Below are positions 44,250 through 55,610 of a stretch of 64,000 bases of DNA, piece by piece. Position numbers and translations under genes: made by a program. This stretch comes from Dicyema japonicum (taxonomy: Eukaryota > Dicyemida > Rhombozoa > Dicyemidae): assembly GCA_011109175.1 (NCBI GenBank), contig RDEW01000013.1:659221-723220 (forward strand), written 5' to 3'. How positions within the stretch are numbered: the first letter of the stretch is position 1; each line of letters starts with the position of its first letter. The notes under the pieces were generated by a model, which worked only from the letters and a program-made list of their open reading frames with translations, was not told the DNA's origin and searched no databases.

Positions 44250-46510
44250 TAACGTCTTTAACGGCTCGTATTCAACCGGTCACATTTATTAACCCAGGGA
44301 TCACAAAGAAAGAATGACAAAGGAAATGTCCGGGAGCACCGTGATCCCAGTTTCCGTAACCAAACGTGCCATTTAAAGTCTGTGCGTCTACATTGTTCCC
44401 ACTGCCGAACGGAAATGCCTACTTTGATCCTTGTAGAGAAAACCAATTGGGGACGGGAATTTCTTTGCCAACCGATCTTCCTCGCAAATGCGAAGAAATC
44501 CGGAACTACATCTACGAGTTGTAGATTCCGTCAGCAGGGGAGGTATTTTGTTCCACATTGTGGTCCCAGCATACGTATTGTTTTTCTTTGCAGTATGTTT
44601 AGTTTTTGGATAATGGCCTCTGATAACGCAGCAGAGGCATATTCCTCGGCTGGTGCGATTGTCTGACGGAGATTTAGTTCCGATTGCTTCATTTATATTC
44701 ACTGAAGTCTTCTGGATAAGAGCCCATGTGACATTCATTTCCTGCAGTCCTTTGGTGAGGACATTTTGGCATGGTAGGTAAAATTTTCAGCCTGTCGTAA
44801 GGCACTCCCAGGATTGAGAGGTTTCTTGTGACAGGTATCCGAGTATATCCGATGAAGATTGCTGGTCCTTCTTTGGACCACGGTCGGAGGTGAATAGAGT
44901 GCATGTTGATTTTGGAGCCGATACCGAGAGACGGTTAACTATCAACCAATCATGGACACAATCGACTTTATTCTGTGCGACTGAGACTGCTTCTGATGTC
45001 CTTGTTAATGTCTGCTGGCAGGTCGTGAAGGGAAAGGTTGAATAGAGTAGGGGACAAAGGCGAACCTTGGGGCACTCCGTTTAGTAGTAAACGTGATCTG
45101 AGGTGGCCACATATGACCCTCCCACGTCTTCCAGATAAAAAATTGGCCAACCTTAGCTTCAAGTTAGGGCGAATTTTTTAATCAAAGATTTTTCCAAATA
45201 AATGTTTCCTCGTACCGAGTTGATGTCGATCGAGACCATTGTCGTCCCCATGTGTCATGGGTAGTGTTGAAACATCCGCAATGTACTGAGAAAGCGATGA
45301 TAAGAAAGTCGTGGTTGATCTTCCAGAACGGAATCCGTGTTGGAAATTGGGTTGAGTTAAAAAAAGAGTAATTTCAGATAGGACCAACTTTTCCAACACT
45401 TTTGATATAGTGGAGGTCAATGAGATTGGTCTGTTTGACTGGGATCTCTTTTGGTTTTCCGGCCTTATGAATGGGAGTGATTAGCGAATTCTTCCATATT
45501 TTAGGGATAATGTGCCATTAACGGACAGATTAAAAATTTCCGTTAGGTAGGAGATTGCGTAGTTACTCAAGTGTTTCAGATGGATTGAAGACACCTTGTC
45601 TGGGTCACATGCTCGTGAGCTTTTTTGTTTTTTGAGAGCTTCTAAAACCTTTTTTCCTGAGAATAAATCCTGGTATTCATTTCCATAGATGGCCTTCCTG
45701 CCCCGTGAGCGTCCTCCAGCTCGATATTGATTTGCTTTAGAATTCTCCAGAATTGGATAGGGTTATGGTCACTGGAAAAAACCATAACTCACATTCGACT
45801 AAGCGAGTCTTGCCAATGAAGGAGAGTATAACGTCAAATCTAAGGATGTACAACCATCTGTGGTCCTAAGTGAAGTCTTCCTATGCACGTTTAGGACGAT
45901 CATGTCCTTAAGGCCATTTGCAAAGAATTCACCTCGGTTGTCGGCAGACTGTGAAGTTAGCCACAAGGGATGACGAGTGTTGAGATTGCCACATATTAGT
46001 AAATTCTTCAGTCCGGAAAGGCGGAATTGGACAGGACCCCTGTGGGGGATGTATACATTGTCCAAGGTAATCCAGAAAGAAGGGAATAGCTGGAACTTGA
46101 CGGTGATCTGCTTCAAAGTACAACCTGACTCCAAAATGTTTGAAAATTGTGGGCTTGTGTCAGTAAAGGCAATGTTGTTCCGCACAATAGTGAGTAGGTC
46201 TCCACCGCAACCTTTCTCCCGATCCATACGGTATACCGTTCTTTATGATTGTGAGTAGTCCTCCACCTGGTCTACCCTTACGGATTACTATGTATCCCAG
46301 GAAAGAGAGTGTTGGCGTGGAAGATGAGAGCAAGGTCAGCTTGAGTTGTGGAGAAGAGAGCACGAAGTTCCAGGATCTTCCTTTTGATTCCATTTGTATT
46401 TAGTTGTAGAATTATAAGTCTCCGCGTGGACCAGGGTTTTTTCCACTGTCGCCACAACACAAGACGGAGTCGGAGGCATATAGCTAGCGAGAACCCCAAA
46501 GAGGTGGGGG
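44250..46510 (-). mobile_element. LINE-B (APE-type non-LTR element), long degraded copy
   Basis: Minus-strand order is endonuclease start LQLNTNGIKRKILELRALF (about 46390), FWITLDNVYIPHRGP and LLICGNLNTRHPLW (GDLN reduced to GNLN), SLDLTLYSPSL, then RT with PNFQHGFRSGRSTTTF (45340) and NGVPQGSPLSPTLFNLSLHD (45070). A post-RT tail with RMLGPQCGTKY is found at 44388-44738. The YADD region is lost. Frameshifts and stops show it is dead. Confidence 0.75.
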
Positions 46511-46777
46511 GAAGTTATTGGCTCTTTTGTTCATCACCGGACTGGGTGTCACCCTATCGGGTGATCTACAAGACACCACATTAACCATGTGCTTAAAACT
46601 TAATCGATACCTACTTTCCCAAGTGCACTTGTTTTTTTATGATTTTAAAGATATTTTTCAATAAATATAAAATCGCATTTATTTTAAAAATTAAATTTAA
46701 TATTTTAATTTTTTAAATTTAATAAAAGTTATTTTGTACAATAATTGTTTTTATTTGTTGTTCGGATTCTCTGCTAT
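46511..46777. other. AT-rich intergenic sequence
   Basis: LINE-B 5' remnant grading into AT-rich sequence before the RING gene. Nothing else seen. Confidence 0.4.
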
Positions 46778-47449
46778 ATGGACATTTCACAAGATGTTAA
46801 TTTACGGCCCCAGAGACCTATCAATGTTCAATCTGGCGGGTATATGTGGGATTTCTTCACCCCGCCGATATCTTCTTCCGATTATTACAGATACAACTGC
46901 CCTATATGGTTGGTTTCTTATTAAAGCTCAAACTTTCTATAAAATTTACTATGTATAGTTATGTTTAGTTATCTTGTTCTCCGCGATCCCGTCAAATGCC
47001 AGAACAACCACGTGTGTTGCAAAAGCTGTATTCACAACTGGCTGGTCTCAACAAATCCTTTATGTCTGGGATGTCCCATGTGCAAAGTAAACGGATACTT
47101 CGAATCTGACTCGAAGATCAAAGCGGAACTTGACGGCCTCTATGTTAGCTGCCTTGACCACCGATGTGGATGGACTGGAATGTTATCAGATTACTACATG
47201 CACATGCATATGGGAGATGCTCTTCTAGAACGCCACGTGCCGGACTTGAAAGAGACTTTTGACACAATTCTCATCAGCAGGTCTGGATACGGACATTCCG
47301 AACATATTGAGCTCACAGAATTAATCATGAGATCAATGCGCATGTTGCATGAAGAAGGAAGACGTCAATCTGATAGAATAGAGACGCGTAGAATCAGGTA
47401 CCCCTCATACATCTCAGTATTGTATCGTCAGTCTCCGGGGAGAGATTGA
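46778..47449 (+). CDS. RING / TRAF-type zinc finger protein, probable E3 ubiquitin ligase
   Basis: From ATG at 46778 the frame reads MDISQDVNLRPQRPINVQSG and ends exon 1 with YNCPI plus the first bases of a Cys codon. Removing a GT...TTTAG interval at 46909-46968 (60 nt) gives CPICYLVLRDPVKCQNNHVC then CKSCIHNWL...CPMCK, a C3HC4 RING: C-x2-C, C-x3-H-x2-C-x2-C, C-x2-C. Next comes VSCLDHRCGWTGMLSDYYMH, like the first TRAF-type finger of NRDP1/TRAF proteins. The C-terminus (ISRSGYGHSEHIELTELIMR) is unrecognised. Total about 203 residues. The 60-nt intron is longer than all others mapped here; two introns with a tiny exon between them cannot be excluded. Substrate unknown. Confidence 0.65.
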
Positions 47450-48541
47450 GATTTATCATACAAAATATGAAGAATTAATTAGTTTTTTCATAATACTTTA
47501 GTGAATATCATTTTTATCTTTTTATGGTGGTAATTCTCAGATCAGTGTTGTGTGACTTCTCCAGTGAGTGGTCTATGTTGTAGTGTGATATCATCTCAGG
47601 ATGGGAGTGAAGACTCAAAGAGCACTGAGGGCTTGGGGAAGAGCTTGACGAGTAATGGAATATGGGTTTAGGCGGTTCTGGTTGGTAGCTAATCAGTCGG
47701 AAAAGTGACCTAACTCTGGTGGACTATGTCTACGCTCAATGTCTTCATTATTTAAAGGTGGATATAAATTCTATTCCTCTATCTTAATGGACTCACGTGT
47801 TATTGGAAACTTGAATTTTTGAAAGAATGAAGTAGCAGATGCAGCATGTGAGGGATCGATTCCCTAGTCTCGCATTGATTAGTCTCGCATTGATGTCAGG
47901 CACTGATACGTGGTCTTTAGGAATAAAATTAGAAAATATCGATATACCCACTGAATCCATGAAAGACTCCAGAATCCAACTCGGTGTATTCGACAGACTA
48001 AGTTATTCATGTTAATAGACAATGTTTGTTCATTTTTAAAATTATTGCACTGGGGAGGTTCCCACATCTGCAGGGAATGGTTGTCTACTACCTTTTATGT
48101 TGGTTCTGGATGGTGTTTGAATTCTCAGTGAAATGACGACTTTCCAAAAAGCTTCTCCAATTCAAATAGTGTTAAAAACTAAAATGGAGGTTTTATTTTA
48201 AATCGGGGGATACACTCAACAACTTGGTCTGGATTTTTCTAACGAAGCGATCTCACTTGTCAGAACATGCAACCATCTTTATTACAGTTGCTTTTTTGTT
48301 GAATGAATTTTTCATTTAATGAATATTGTTAATAAATTTTTGAAAAAATGAATATTTTATGAATCCAAATTTTAATTTTTAATGATTTTCCTTCTAAAAT
48401 TGAAATTTTAATGAATTTTTATTTTTTCAATCAGACACGTTTATTTAACAATTAATGAATCTTGCTGTTATCTAATTTGATTAAAAAATTACAATGAATC
48501 TTAATTTGATTAAAAATTGCAAGAATTCAGCCGTCATTGGA
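47450..48541. other. Unassigned and AT-rich sequence
   Basis: No gene supported. TAGTCTCGCATTGAT is tandemly doubled at 47865-47894. 48280-48520 is a low-complexity stretch of AATGAATTTTT-like runs. Confidence 0.45.
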
Positions 48542-48845
48542 CTAACGGCTCCCGATGATTCGGTCGCAACAGGAGTAAATCGGTAGCGATCCCCCGAGGC
48601 AAGAATATTTCTTGATTTTTAGGTTATCTGCGGTCGAAGCAGCTGCTCCAGGTGTCTGAACAGATTTAAAAATGTTCGTGTTTGAGAACGTGTCTATGCA
48701 AGTTGCGTCCCAGACCAAAGATCTTCCAGACGTGAATAGGAAAAGGGTCATCCCGTCAGGTCTCTTCCCATCTCCTCGATCAAGACCCACTGGTTCAAGC
48801 TGTGCTGGGAAGCCTGAAGCCTTCAGAGCTCTGACGATCACATCA
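48542..48845 (-). mobile_element. RLE-LINE endonuclease fragment
   Basis: One open minus-strand frame reads IVRALKASGFPAQLEPVGLD, DGKRPDGMTLFLF, LVWDATCIDTFSNTNIFKSV and NLKIKKYSCL. It keeps all three parts of the PD-(D/E)xK-like site (RPD, WDATC, KIKKY). It is diverged from the 8.0-8.7 kb copies, so it is an older or different subfamily member; only this 100-codon piece remains. Confidence 0.75.
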
Positions 48846-49114
48846 TTAAAATAAATATTAATTTATAGTTAGTAATGTTAAGAAAATAAAGAAAACATAC
48901 TCTTTCAAACAAAAAAGGAAGTTATCGAGTACTTAATATTTAAATATCCTCTATGAAGCAATTGGATCGACGATATTTATGAAAATTATTATTAGACTTT
49001 GTTGAAGATAAATACCGAGGATGTTTTGTTTATTCCGCTCACATCTTAAACGTCCGATTCCCTTGCGCCTACGACGCTGGAATTCCTGGGTCCTCTAGGG
49101 AATCGGATTTCTAC
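48846..49114. other. Unassigned sequence
   Basis: AT-rich, no gene recognised. Confidence 0.4.
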
Positions 49115-49190
49115 ACAGGAGATCTCTGTGAGCCCTGCTGGTTATTTGAGCGTATCTCGTTCGCTCTCTTGAGAGGGAATAACATTGTTT
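49115..49190 (+). repeat. Short GC-rich repeat shared with 14403
   Basis: CCCTGCTGGTTATTTGAGCG then CGCTCTCTTGAGAGGGA corresponds to 14403-14475. The CTCTCTTGAGAG part is palindromic. Confidence 0.5.
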
Positions 49191-49244
49191 GACACAAATA
49201 TAAAGAAGGATACTTTTTTAAACCAAGATCACTGTTAAACCAGA

Positions 49245-49345
49245 ACTAAGTGATCCTGACGGGACTCAGTAGTCCCCTCAACTAATTGCACTGCTCCCGC
49301 CTCGAGTTCACACAAACCCCATACTGGGCGGAGAACTGACCGATC
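49245..49345 (-). repeat. Partial repeat shared with 35765
   Basis: GATCCTGACGGGACTC and CACACAAACCCCATACTGGG with GCGGAGAACT; the start resembles the inverted 3' end of family 2 repeats. Confidence 0.4.
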
Positions 49346-49825
49346 CTGATAGAAGGACCCAATTCCGTTCATTTTAATGAACTGTCTTTCACTGTGGGTG
49401 GTAGGGGATTAATCATCGATTTGCCTCCATTCTTAAATAATCTCAATTTATTTAAGTTTTCTTCTTAAAATAATTTAGCTATTAAGTCTTGAAAATCTTC
49501 AAATTAACATTTTGGCGGATTATAGCAGAGTACCAGTGGGAGTCCCAATTCTCTCAGCTGCACGCTTGATGGTCTTCTGTATGTTAATGATGTCGGACTA
49601 ACTGGAGATAGTAAATCGCTCAGAAGGTTGAGGTGTTGACGTACCTCAATTCCACAAAATGCCTAAGAAGTGATGGACTTATGGTTCAGTACTAAGAAAT
49701 GATGGACCTTGGACATAGGAGCAGGGTTCCCTCGTGAATTGGTGGATGATGAATAATCAAGATTATAAGGGTCCTTCAATTAAGAAAATCCTAATTAATC
49801 CGTCTAAGCTTATTAAAGACAAAAA
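49346..49825. other. 3' flank of the innexin gene
   Basis: No gene or repeat recognised. Confidence 0.4.
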
Positions 49826-50988
49826 TCAATTATTACTAATTATTATTTTGTAGTTTTCATAGAGGGCACTCACCAGATCAGTTACGATCAGGTCGCTCAC
49901 GTTCTTTGAGATAAGCCTCAGAGTGAATATTCCATCAGACTGTAGGTAGTCATTGATGAAGTCATCCAGTAATTTACTCTCATCGGTCATTTGTGGTAAG
50001 TCTTGGAAGTAGAAATTATTCATTAGCTCGTATCTTATATTCTTGGTAATATAAGAGCGTATCTCGTAGAAGGAGAGAGTCTGGAACATCCAACGAAAGG
50101 TGTTCCATATATTAAGGACTATCACAGTGCACAGCCAAAACCAGTAGAATGCAAAGATGGCTTCCAAATATAGGTTGATTCCCAGGACACACTGCACGGT
50201 GTACCTCGTGCCTCCCACTTGATGCCCAATTTCCCTAATGTTGAAGTCGCAGAGTGCCTCCAATGGGAAGAATTTTGAGGATGTTCTTATTCCCATGAAA
50301 AAGTTTTTGGCCAAAATCCAGCCATACATACTAACTCTCCCATTTGACAGAAGAACGTCAATAAGTAAGAACTGGGAGATTGCGTTGGCGGTATACATGA
50401 TTTTTGTGACTAAATAAAGGAGAGTGAGGTTCACAGTCTTGATATTCGACTTTCTCCAGCGTCCCTTCATTTCAAAATATCTGTTGAAATGAACAGTGAG
50501 GAGTTTAATTTGCTCATCCTTTGTGTCAGCATCTTGAGCCTCCTGATATTTGTCACCAATTTCTATAATATTCTGCAAGTTAAGGCCAGAACTTTCATTT
50601 CTGGATCGCCAAAAGAGACATGGGAAGCGAAATAGCAGAGCTAATCCAAACAGAATGAATGGAGACCATTGGTAGTACCGTAGTTGAGGCTTGTTTATGT
50701 AGTTGTTGGTCTCGGGGACCGTTTTGTTCATGGGAATATAGTATTTATTTTCTACCCAGCATATTGCCTGTATGTATTTGACGAACCCATCTATTTGTAA
50801 GTCGTAATATAACCTTTGAATTGTGGTGGAGTCCAGCATATCATTGGTTTTCCAACGTACTGCTCAGTGGAGACCACAATGGCAAACAACACTAATATAA
50901 CGCTCGTGTATGTGTGGTTCAATCGGTCATTCAAGTCATCATCCCTCCTTAGTTCCGCAGTACCCTTCACAATATTCACCAAGTCCAT
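49826..50988 (-). CDS. Innexin (gap junction protein), two exons, 379 aa
   Basis: Innexins form gap junction channels in the plasma membrane of invertebrates. Exon 1 is 50988-50814 and exon 2 is 50790-49826, split by a 23-nt GT...AAATAG intron at 50791-50813. The joined sequence KPMICWTPPQF-K-DGFVKYIQAICWVENKYYIP restores the first extracellular loop with its two cysteines at family spacing. Before it lies TM1 (SVILVLFAIVVS) and EQYVGKP. After it comes the innexin signature YYQWSPFILFGLALLF (TM2), a TM3 near ISQFLLIDVL, CDFNIREIG and TVQCVLGINLYLEAIFAFYW (second-loop cysteine pair and TM4), and the C-terminal DGIFTLRLISKNVSDLIVTD. Length is typical. The unspliced frame would lose the loop register. 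An intact gene is likely. Confidence 0.93.
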
Positions 50989-51369
50989 TTCAATTCAATC
51001 CGGCTTATCTGTAATATATACGCAACGACGAATAACGTAATCGACAATTCACGCAACTCCCAAAGCAGTTCCCTTTGTCTCCCCATTGAATATTGATATT
51101 AAAATATTATTGTATTTTCTGCCCACCAACCAATGTTTGATATAATCTCACTCCAAAATTGGGGGTTATCTTGGCTTAATACGCTTTTCGATTTGTCTGA
51201 TGTGATTAAAACGTGTTTTCGATAGCTTTTATCTTATTGAGTGCTTTTCTAGTAAATTCGTTTGGTGGGAATTAATCATCGGATTATGTTAAGAGATAAT
51301 TTTAAAAACTTTATAACTTACTAATTGATGAGAATTTTTTTCTTCGCGACTGCATTGTCAGTCAAGGTC
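50989..51369. other. 5' flank of the innexin gene
   Basis: No gene seen; presumed promoter region for the minus-strand innexin, no motif identified. Confidence 0.4.
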
Positions 51370-52170
51370 TATTTAACAGCTTCTTACTATTGATGTTCCC
51401 CAAGGATCCCCTTTGTCTCCAGTTACTCAACCTAATCATGGCGGGCCTCCCCACGCCGGACGCCGAAAATGATATTATTCTAACTTATGTCGACGACATC
51501 GAAATTGCGTCACGCGATCCAGATCACCACTTCGAGATTGCAGCAAAAGCAAACAATAAAGCTATTCCTTTCAGAAAATCTCAAAGGATCCTTGGGGTGA
51601 TTTTTGACATGCACATGTCATTTTCGCCCAATGTTGAAAACATAATAACAGAATGCGAAAAGAAGACCAATGTTCTGAATTGCCTCACAGGCTTCTGGAA
51701 GAACGGAAATCATACTGTCTTGAGCACTATATATAAGCAATACATGAACCATGCGTCTCTTATGCATGTGGTATATGGGGCCCTCTAATCTCTTGGTCTT
51801 GAAGATCGAGGCTAGCCGAAAAAGAGCCTCAAAATCACGGAACGCTGGATTTCTGGAGAGTTCCAGGCACCACTACCTCTTGAAGTTTTGCTCAAAATTA
51901 AACATCCCACAGCCGATGATTAAACAAAGTTCTCGATATGTGAATTGCAAGTTCACAAATAGAAATCATTTAAAAGATTTGTCGATTGATGTGCCAATAA
52001 GAGCTTATATTCATTCGGTGGTTTTAAAAAAATATTAAAAGTGAGGCAAGACACCAATTGAGGAAATCCTTTACGCGTCGAGGAGACTCGAAGAGCGGAC
52101 AACTCATTACATTGGCGAAGCGGCGGATCCACATTCCGAAAAGAAAGTGGAAGTGGATATTTTCTTTAAC
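51370..52170 (+). mobile_element. LINE-B RT fragment
   Basis: Begins with a degraded VPQGSPLSP motif, then LTYVDDIEIASRDPDHHFEI (YVDD at 51486-51497), SQRILGVIFDMHMSF and WKNGNHTVLSTIYKQYMNHA. One long open frame (51390-51788) plus frameshifted remains. Confidence 0.75.
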
Positions 52171-52174
52171 TAAT

Positions 52175-53072
52175 TGATCTCAGCCTCCAACAACATCCGA
52201 ACTTTCTTCGTCTGGTCTTCTGATGACCCAACCGCATTCCGGAAGCGCCTTCTCTTTTTCTGCATAGGAATTCAATCGGCGTGCACTTTTATAATCGACC
52301 GAAATTCCTCTGCATGGGTCACCTTTTCCTTGAATTGGTTTCCCAGTTCCTTGCAAAAATGTAAAAGCCCTGGCCATCTTCAACGTCGCTCATCAGAAAC
52401 GAGGCCGCCAATGGAAATGTCAGTGTGGTGCAGAGGGTTCAAACGATCAATTCTCGAAGAGGGAATGGCAAATCTCTAGGCGGAGCAGGCATATTCAATA
52501 ATAGGAACAATGACTTGTTGTAGAACAGTGTCCTGGTAAAGGGGAGCCATGCGGACCCCATTGGTAGTAGGTAGGTCATGTAGAAATAGGTTGAAAAGAG
52601 AGGAGATAAAGGGGAGCCTTGCGGGACCCCATTAGGGAGTAGTCTTGATTTTGAAGTGATTTTGTTAATCCGGACCCTTCCGCGTTGCCCAGTTAAAAAA
52701 TTTTCTGCAGCCATAGTTTGATGTTCGGATGTAAGTTGGAATTAAAAATCTTATGCGCTAGGAGTTTCCTCGGAACAGAATCAAAGGCCTTTTGTATATC
52801 GATGGATACTAAGGCCGTCCGTAAGTGTGTTCTCATGTTGAAGCCGTCAGTAATAAACTGGGAGATAGAACCCAAATGAGTCGTTGTAGAACTGTCTGCC
52901 CTGAAACCATGTTGAAATTCTGGTAGATTTAGAACAGGGAGATACGCATTAATAACAAGCTTTTCCAGCATTTTTGATAAAACACAAGTTATTGAGACGG
53001 GGCTGTAAGAAGAGGGAACGTCTTTGGTTTACCAAGGCTATAGAATTGGCGTAATCAAGGAGTTCTTCCATA
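52175..53072 (-). mobile_element. LINE-B RT part, left of the Tigger insertion
   Basis: The minus strand has WKNSLITPI and SVLSKMLEKL-like sequence at 53060-52970, LPEFQHGFRADSSTTTHLGS, LVSIDIQKAFDSVPRKLLAH, LTGQRGRVRI and NGVPQGSPLSPLF. The C-terminal tail runs to about 52180. It continues the endonuclease half at 54480-55610. Confidence 0.75.
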
Positions 53073-53074
53073 TA

Positions 53075-54440
53075 CAGTAAACTCTCCCAAATTTGCCATT
53101 TTTGGTTCCAGCAATTTTGCAGCAAATTTGGGAATTGGCAAATTTCAGAATTTAATAAATAAATTTAAAATAGTTATTATGAAACTTATCATCGATGAAA
53201 ATAACTAAATTTTATTTTATTAAGAAAAAAAATATTAAAAAATGAAGTATTAAATTTTATCGAAATAAAATTTTCTAATATTTGCATTAAATATTCTAAT
53301 AGATGAATAAGGACCACATCCTCTTCGTTTTCAACGTTCTCAAAAAGATCCTTTTCAATTTCTCTCAACTTTGATGCTATTTCATTCTTGTTAGTGGTTT
53401 CACTTCAGTAGTTATTCATGGATGAATGTCTCATTATCATCAATTAATGATGTTATTTCTTTTTCATTTATTGCACTTTTCAGAATAATTTATAGACATA
53501 AATTCTTAGATTAGATTTCAATCGGATCGTGAATATCCGTATTAGATAATATTTCTTATGTTCACATTTACTAAAGGTGTGCTAATACCTTTTTTAATTT
53601 GAAAACAATTTTTGATTGTTTTAGAAGATACTTTAAGGTTCAAATTTTTATAAAATTTTTATATGAACTGACATGTTTTCTTTTTCAATAATCCAGTAAA
53701 ATAGTCCAATTTGTGTCTATTAAAGTGGACTCAGAATGATTTAATAATTCCCAAATCAATTGGCTGAATTATTTCTGTAGCATTTTTATGAAAGCACATT
53801 ATTTTCTGCCCTACTGGATATTAATGCACGTTTGACAATGCACCTTAAAATTTAAAAACATTAAAAATACCTTTTGATTCCATCGAATCCTTCCACTCAA
53901 CAACCGTTTCATCGAGTTGTGGGAATTTTAACTTGTTTTTGCTGAGGAATTTGTAGTTTTAAATTGTTCCAAAATACTCTATCTTTGAAGTTCTTGTATT
54001 TTCCGAACGGGTTCTTGCAGATACTTCTGGATAGAACAAGCTTGTAAAAAATCCAAGTTTCATCCAGGTTATAAATCTGATCGCAGGTATATAACTTTGA
54101 AACTTTTTGAAATTCTTTGAGAAACCCTTCATATCGACACTTTTCTCAGTGCACATTTGCCCATGTAATTTCCTCATCCGAAATCCATGAGTTTTTGAAA
54201 TAGTCGAGAGAAAGTTGCTTTTTCAACATCATCTGGAGTGAAGAAGGTGGAATATGGTTCCTGTTCCAGTCCGAGCCGTTCAACATGTGTAGAGTGAGAA
54301 AAATCTTTATGGCTGATCGATACGTAGTACTTCATAATCTTGTTCGCAAGTTTGCGAGCGGGTAACGACCTCATTTCTGCAGTCCTCTTCATTGATAAGG
54401 CTATTGATCCTTCTTAGCATTTTCCAAAATGTGGCACAAG
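53075..54440 (-). mobile_element. pogo/Tigger-like element inserted in LINE-B
   Basis: The left end CAGTAAACTCTCCCAAATTT starts right after TA at 53073-53074, in the middle of the LINE-B motif IWKNSLI. The minus strand carries transposase remains: KLANKIMKYYVSISHKDFSH, MDFG then KLHGQMCTEKSVDMKGFSKN, and KLGFFTSLFYPE-like (the NADETGLF...LP region of Tigger). The right terminal repeat was not found, so its right edge is approximate. Confidence 0.65.
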
Positions 54441-54479
54441 AGTTTTGTGACACAGTCGTCCAACTAGACGGATCCGGAC

Positions 54480-55610
54480 TGCGTCCTGTTTCTCTTCAGC
54501 GCATCTCGTTTCTTGATGGGTGACACAATTGGCGATTAGAATCTTGGATTGAACTTCTTGTAAGAGGCGGCAGGTATAAATAATTTATTAGCTTTCAAAA
54601 TGATAGCAGACAGAATCTTGGCCGTCTTCTCTATTGTACAATTAACCATAGTAAGGTCAAGCAGACTATTGTCCACGCCCTGAAACCTTGCCAGTCAGCT
54701 TTCAAATAATTTTTGAACTTTTGTAGAACAACACAGTGAGCAAACACGCCTTCTAAGTCTCAACACAATGAGGTTGTGGTCGCTTGAGAAACCATAACAA
54801 ACATTCCATGAAATACATTCCAGATAAAGAAGGAAAGCAGAGAGACAGGTCCGGGGATGTTGGACTGTCCCTTCTGCGGTCGGGTCCTTGTGTGAGCGTC
54901 CGGGTCATTGAGGATAGTCAAATCATTAAGTAAGGATGTACTCGCGACTGTCGGCTGATTGTGTCCGGAGCCAGAGTGATGTTTTTGCATTTAGGTCGCC
55001 GCATAATACCAGATCTTTCAGTTCAAAAGTTTCAATAAGTTTGGAATATACTTTGAAATAAGAAAAGTCGACGAACTCTGAGGTGGGATGTAAATATTAC
55101 ACAGTGTAAAACGTCTTGAGGGTGAGAAAGGAACTTCGATAGAGAATTGCTCCAGAATAGAGTCTCCTTCGCAAAAAGAAGATTCAAACGGGGTGACATC
55201 GGTGAACAAAAGACCCTCCCTAACAAACGTCAATAATCCTCCACCGAGACTTCTTGTCCGGTCCTTTCAGAGTATATTGTAGCCAGGGAAGCGTGGGATG
55301 ACGATGACCTGGAAGTTTAGACTCCTGAATAATGGCAATGTCCACTTTCAAACGGGCCAAAGGGAACGTAGCTCCTGCACTTTATTACGGATTCCATTGA
55401 CATTGAGTTGGAGAATGACCAGCGTCGAATCAGGACCCGAGTTAGGTTTGATGTCTCCAGCCTGGAGTAGCAAATTGGGAACGACGAAATTGGTAGGCCA
55501 CCCTTCCAAAAGACGTAGAGGGGTGGAGAAGTTCAAACGGTTCTTTTCATGCAAACTTGCACCGGGCGCCACCACAACAAAAGGTGAACCGCATGCCGCC
55601 ACGCTAAGAT
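54480..55610 (-). mobile_element. LINE-B 5' and endonuclease part, right of the Tigger insertion
   Basis: The minus strand starts MAACGSPFVVVAPGASLHEK, then LLLQAGDIKPNSGPDSTLVI and LQLNVNGIRNKVQELRSLWP, the typical AGD-x-PNPGP start and endonuclease motif 1 of many LINEs. NIYIPPQSSSTF and DLTILNDPDAHTRTR follow, then a FKNYLKADWQGF-like linker near 54700. Confidence 0.75.

Noticed and set aside
49826-50839. Innexin as a single exon starting at an internal Met near 50839
   Set aside because: That frame loses TM1 and reads through the 23-nt intron; the two-exon model restores the first loop cysteines at exact spacing.
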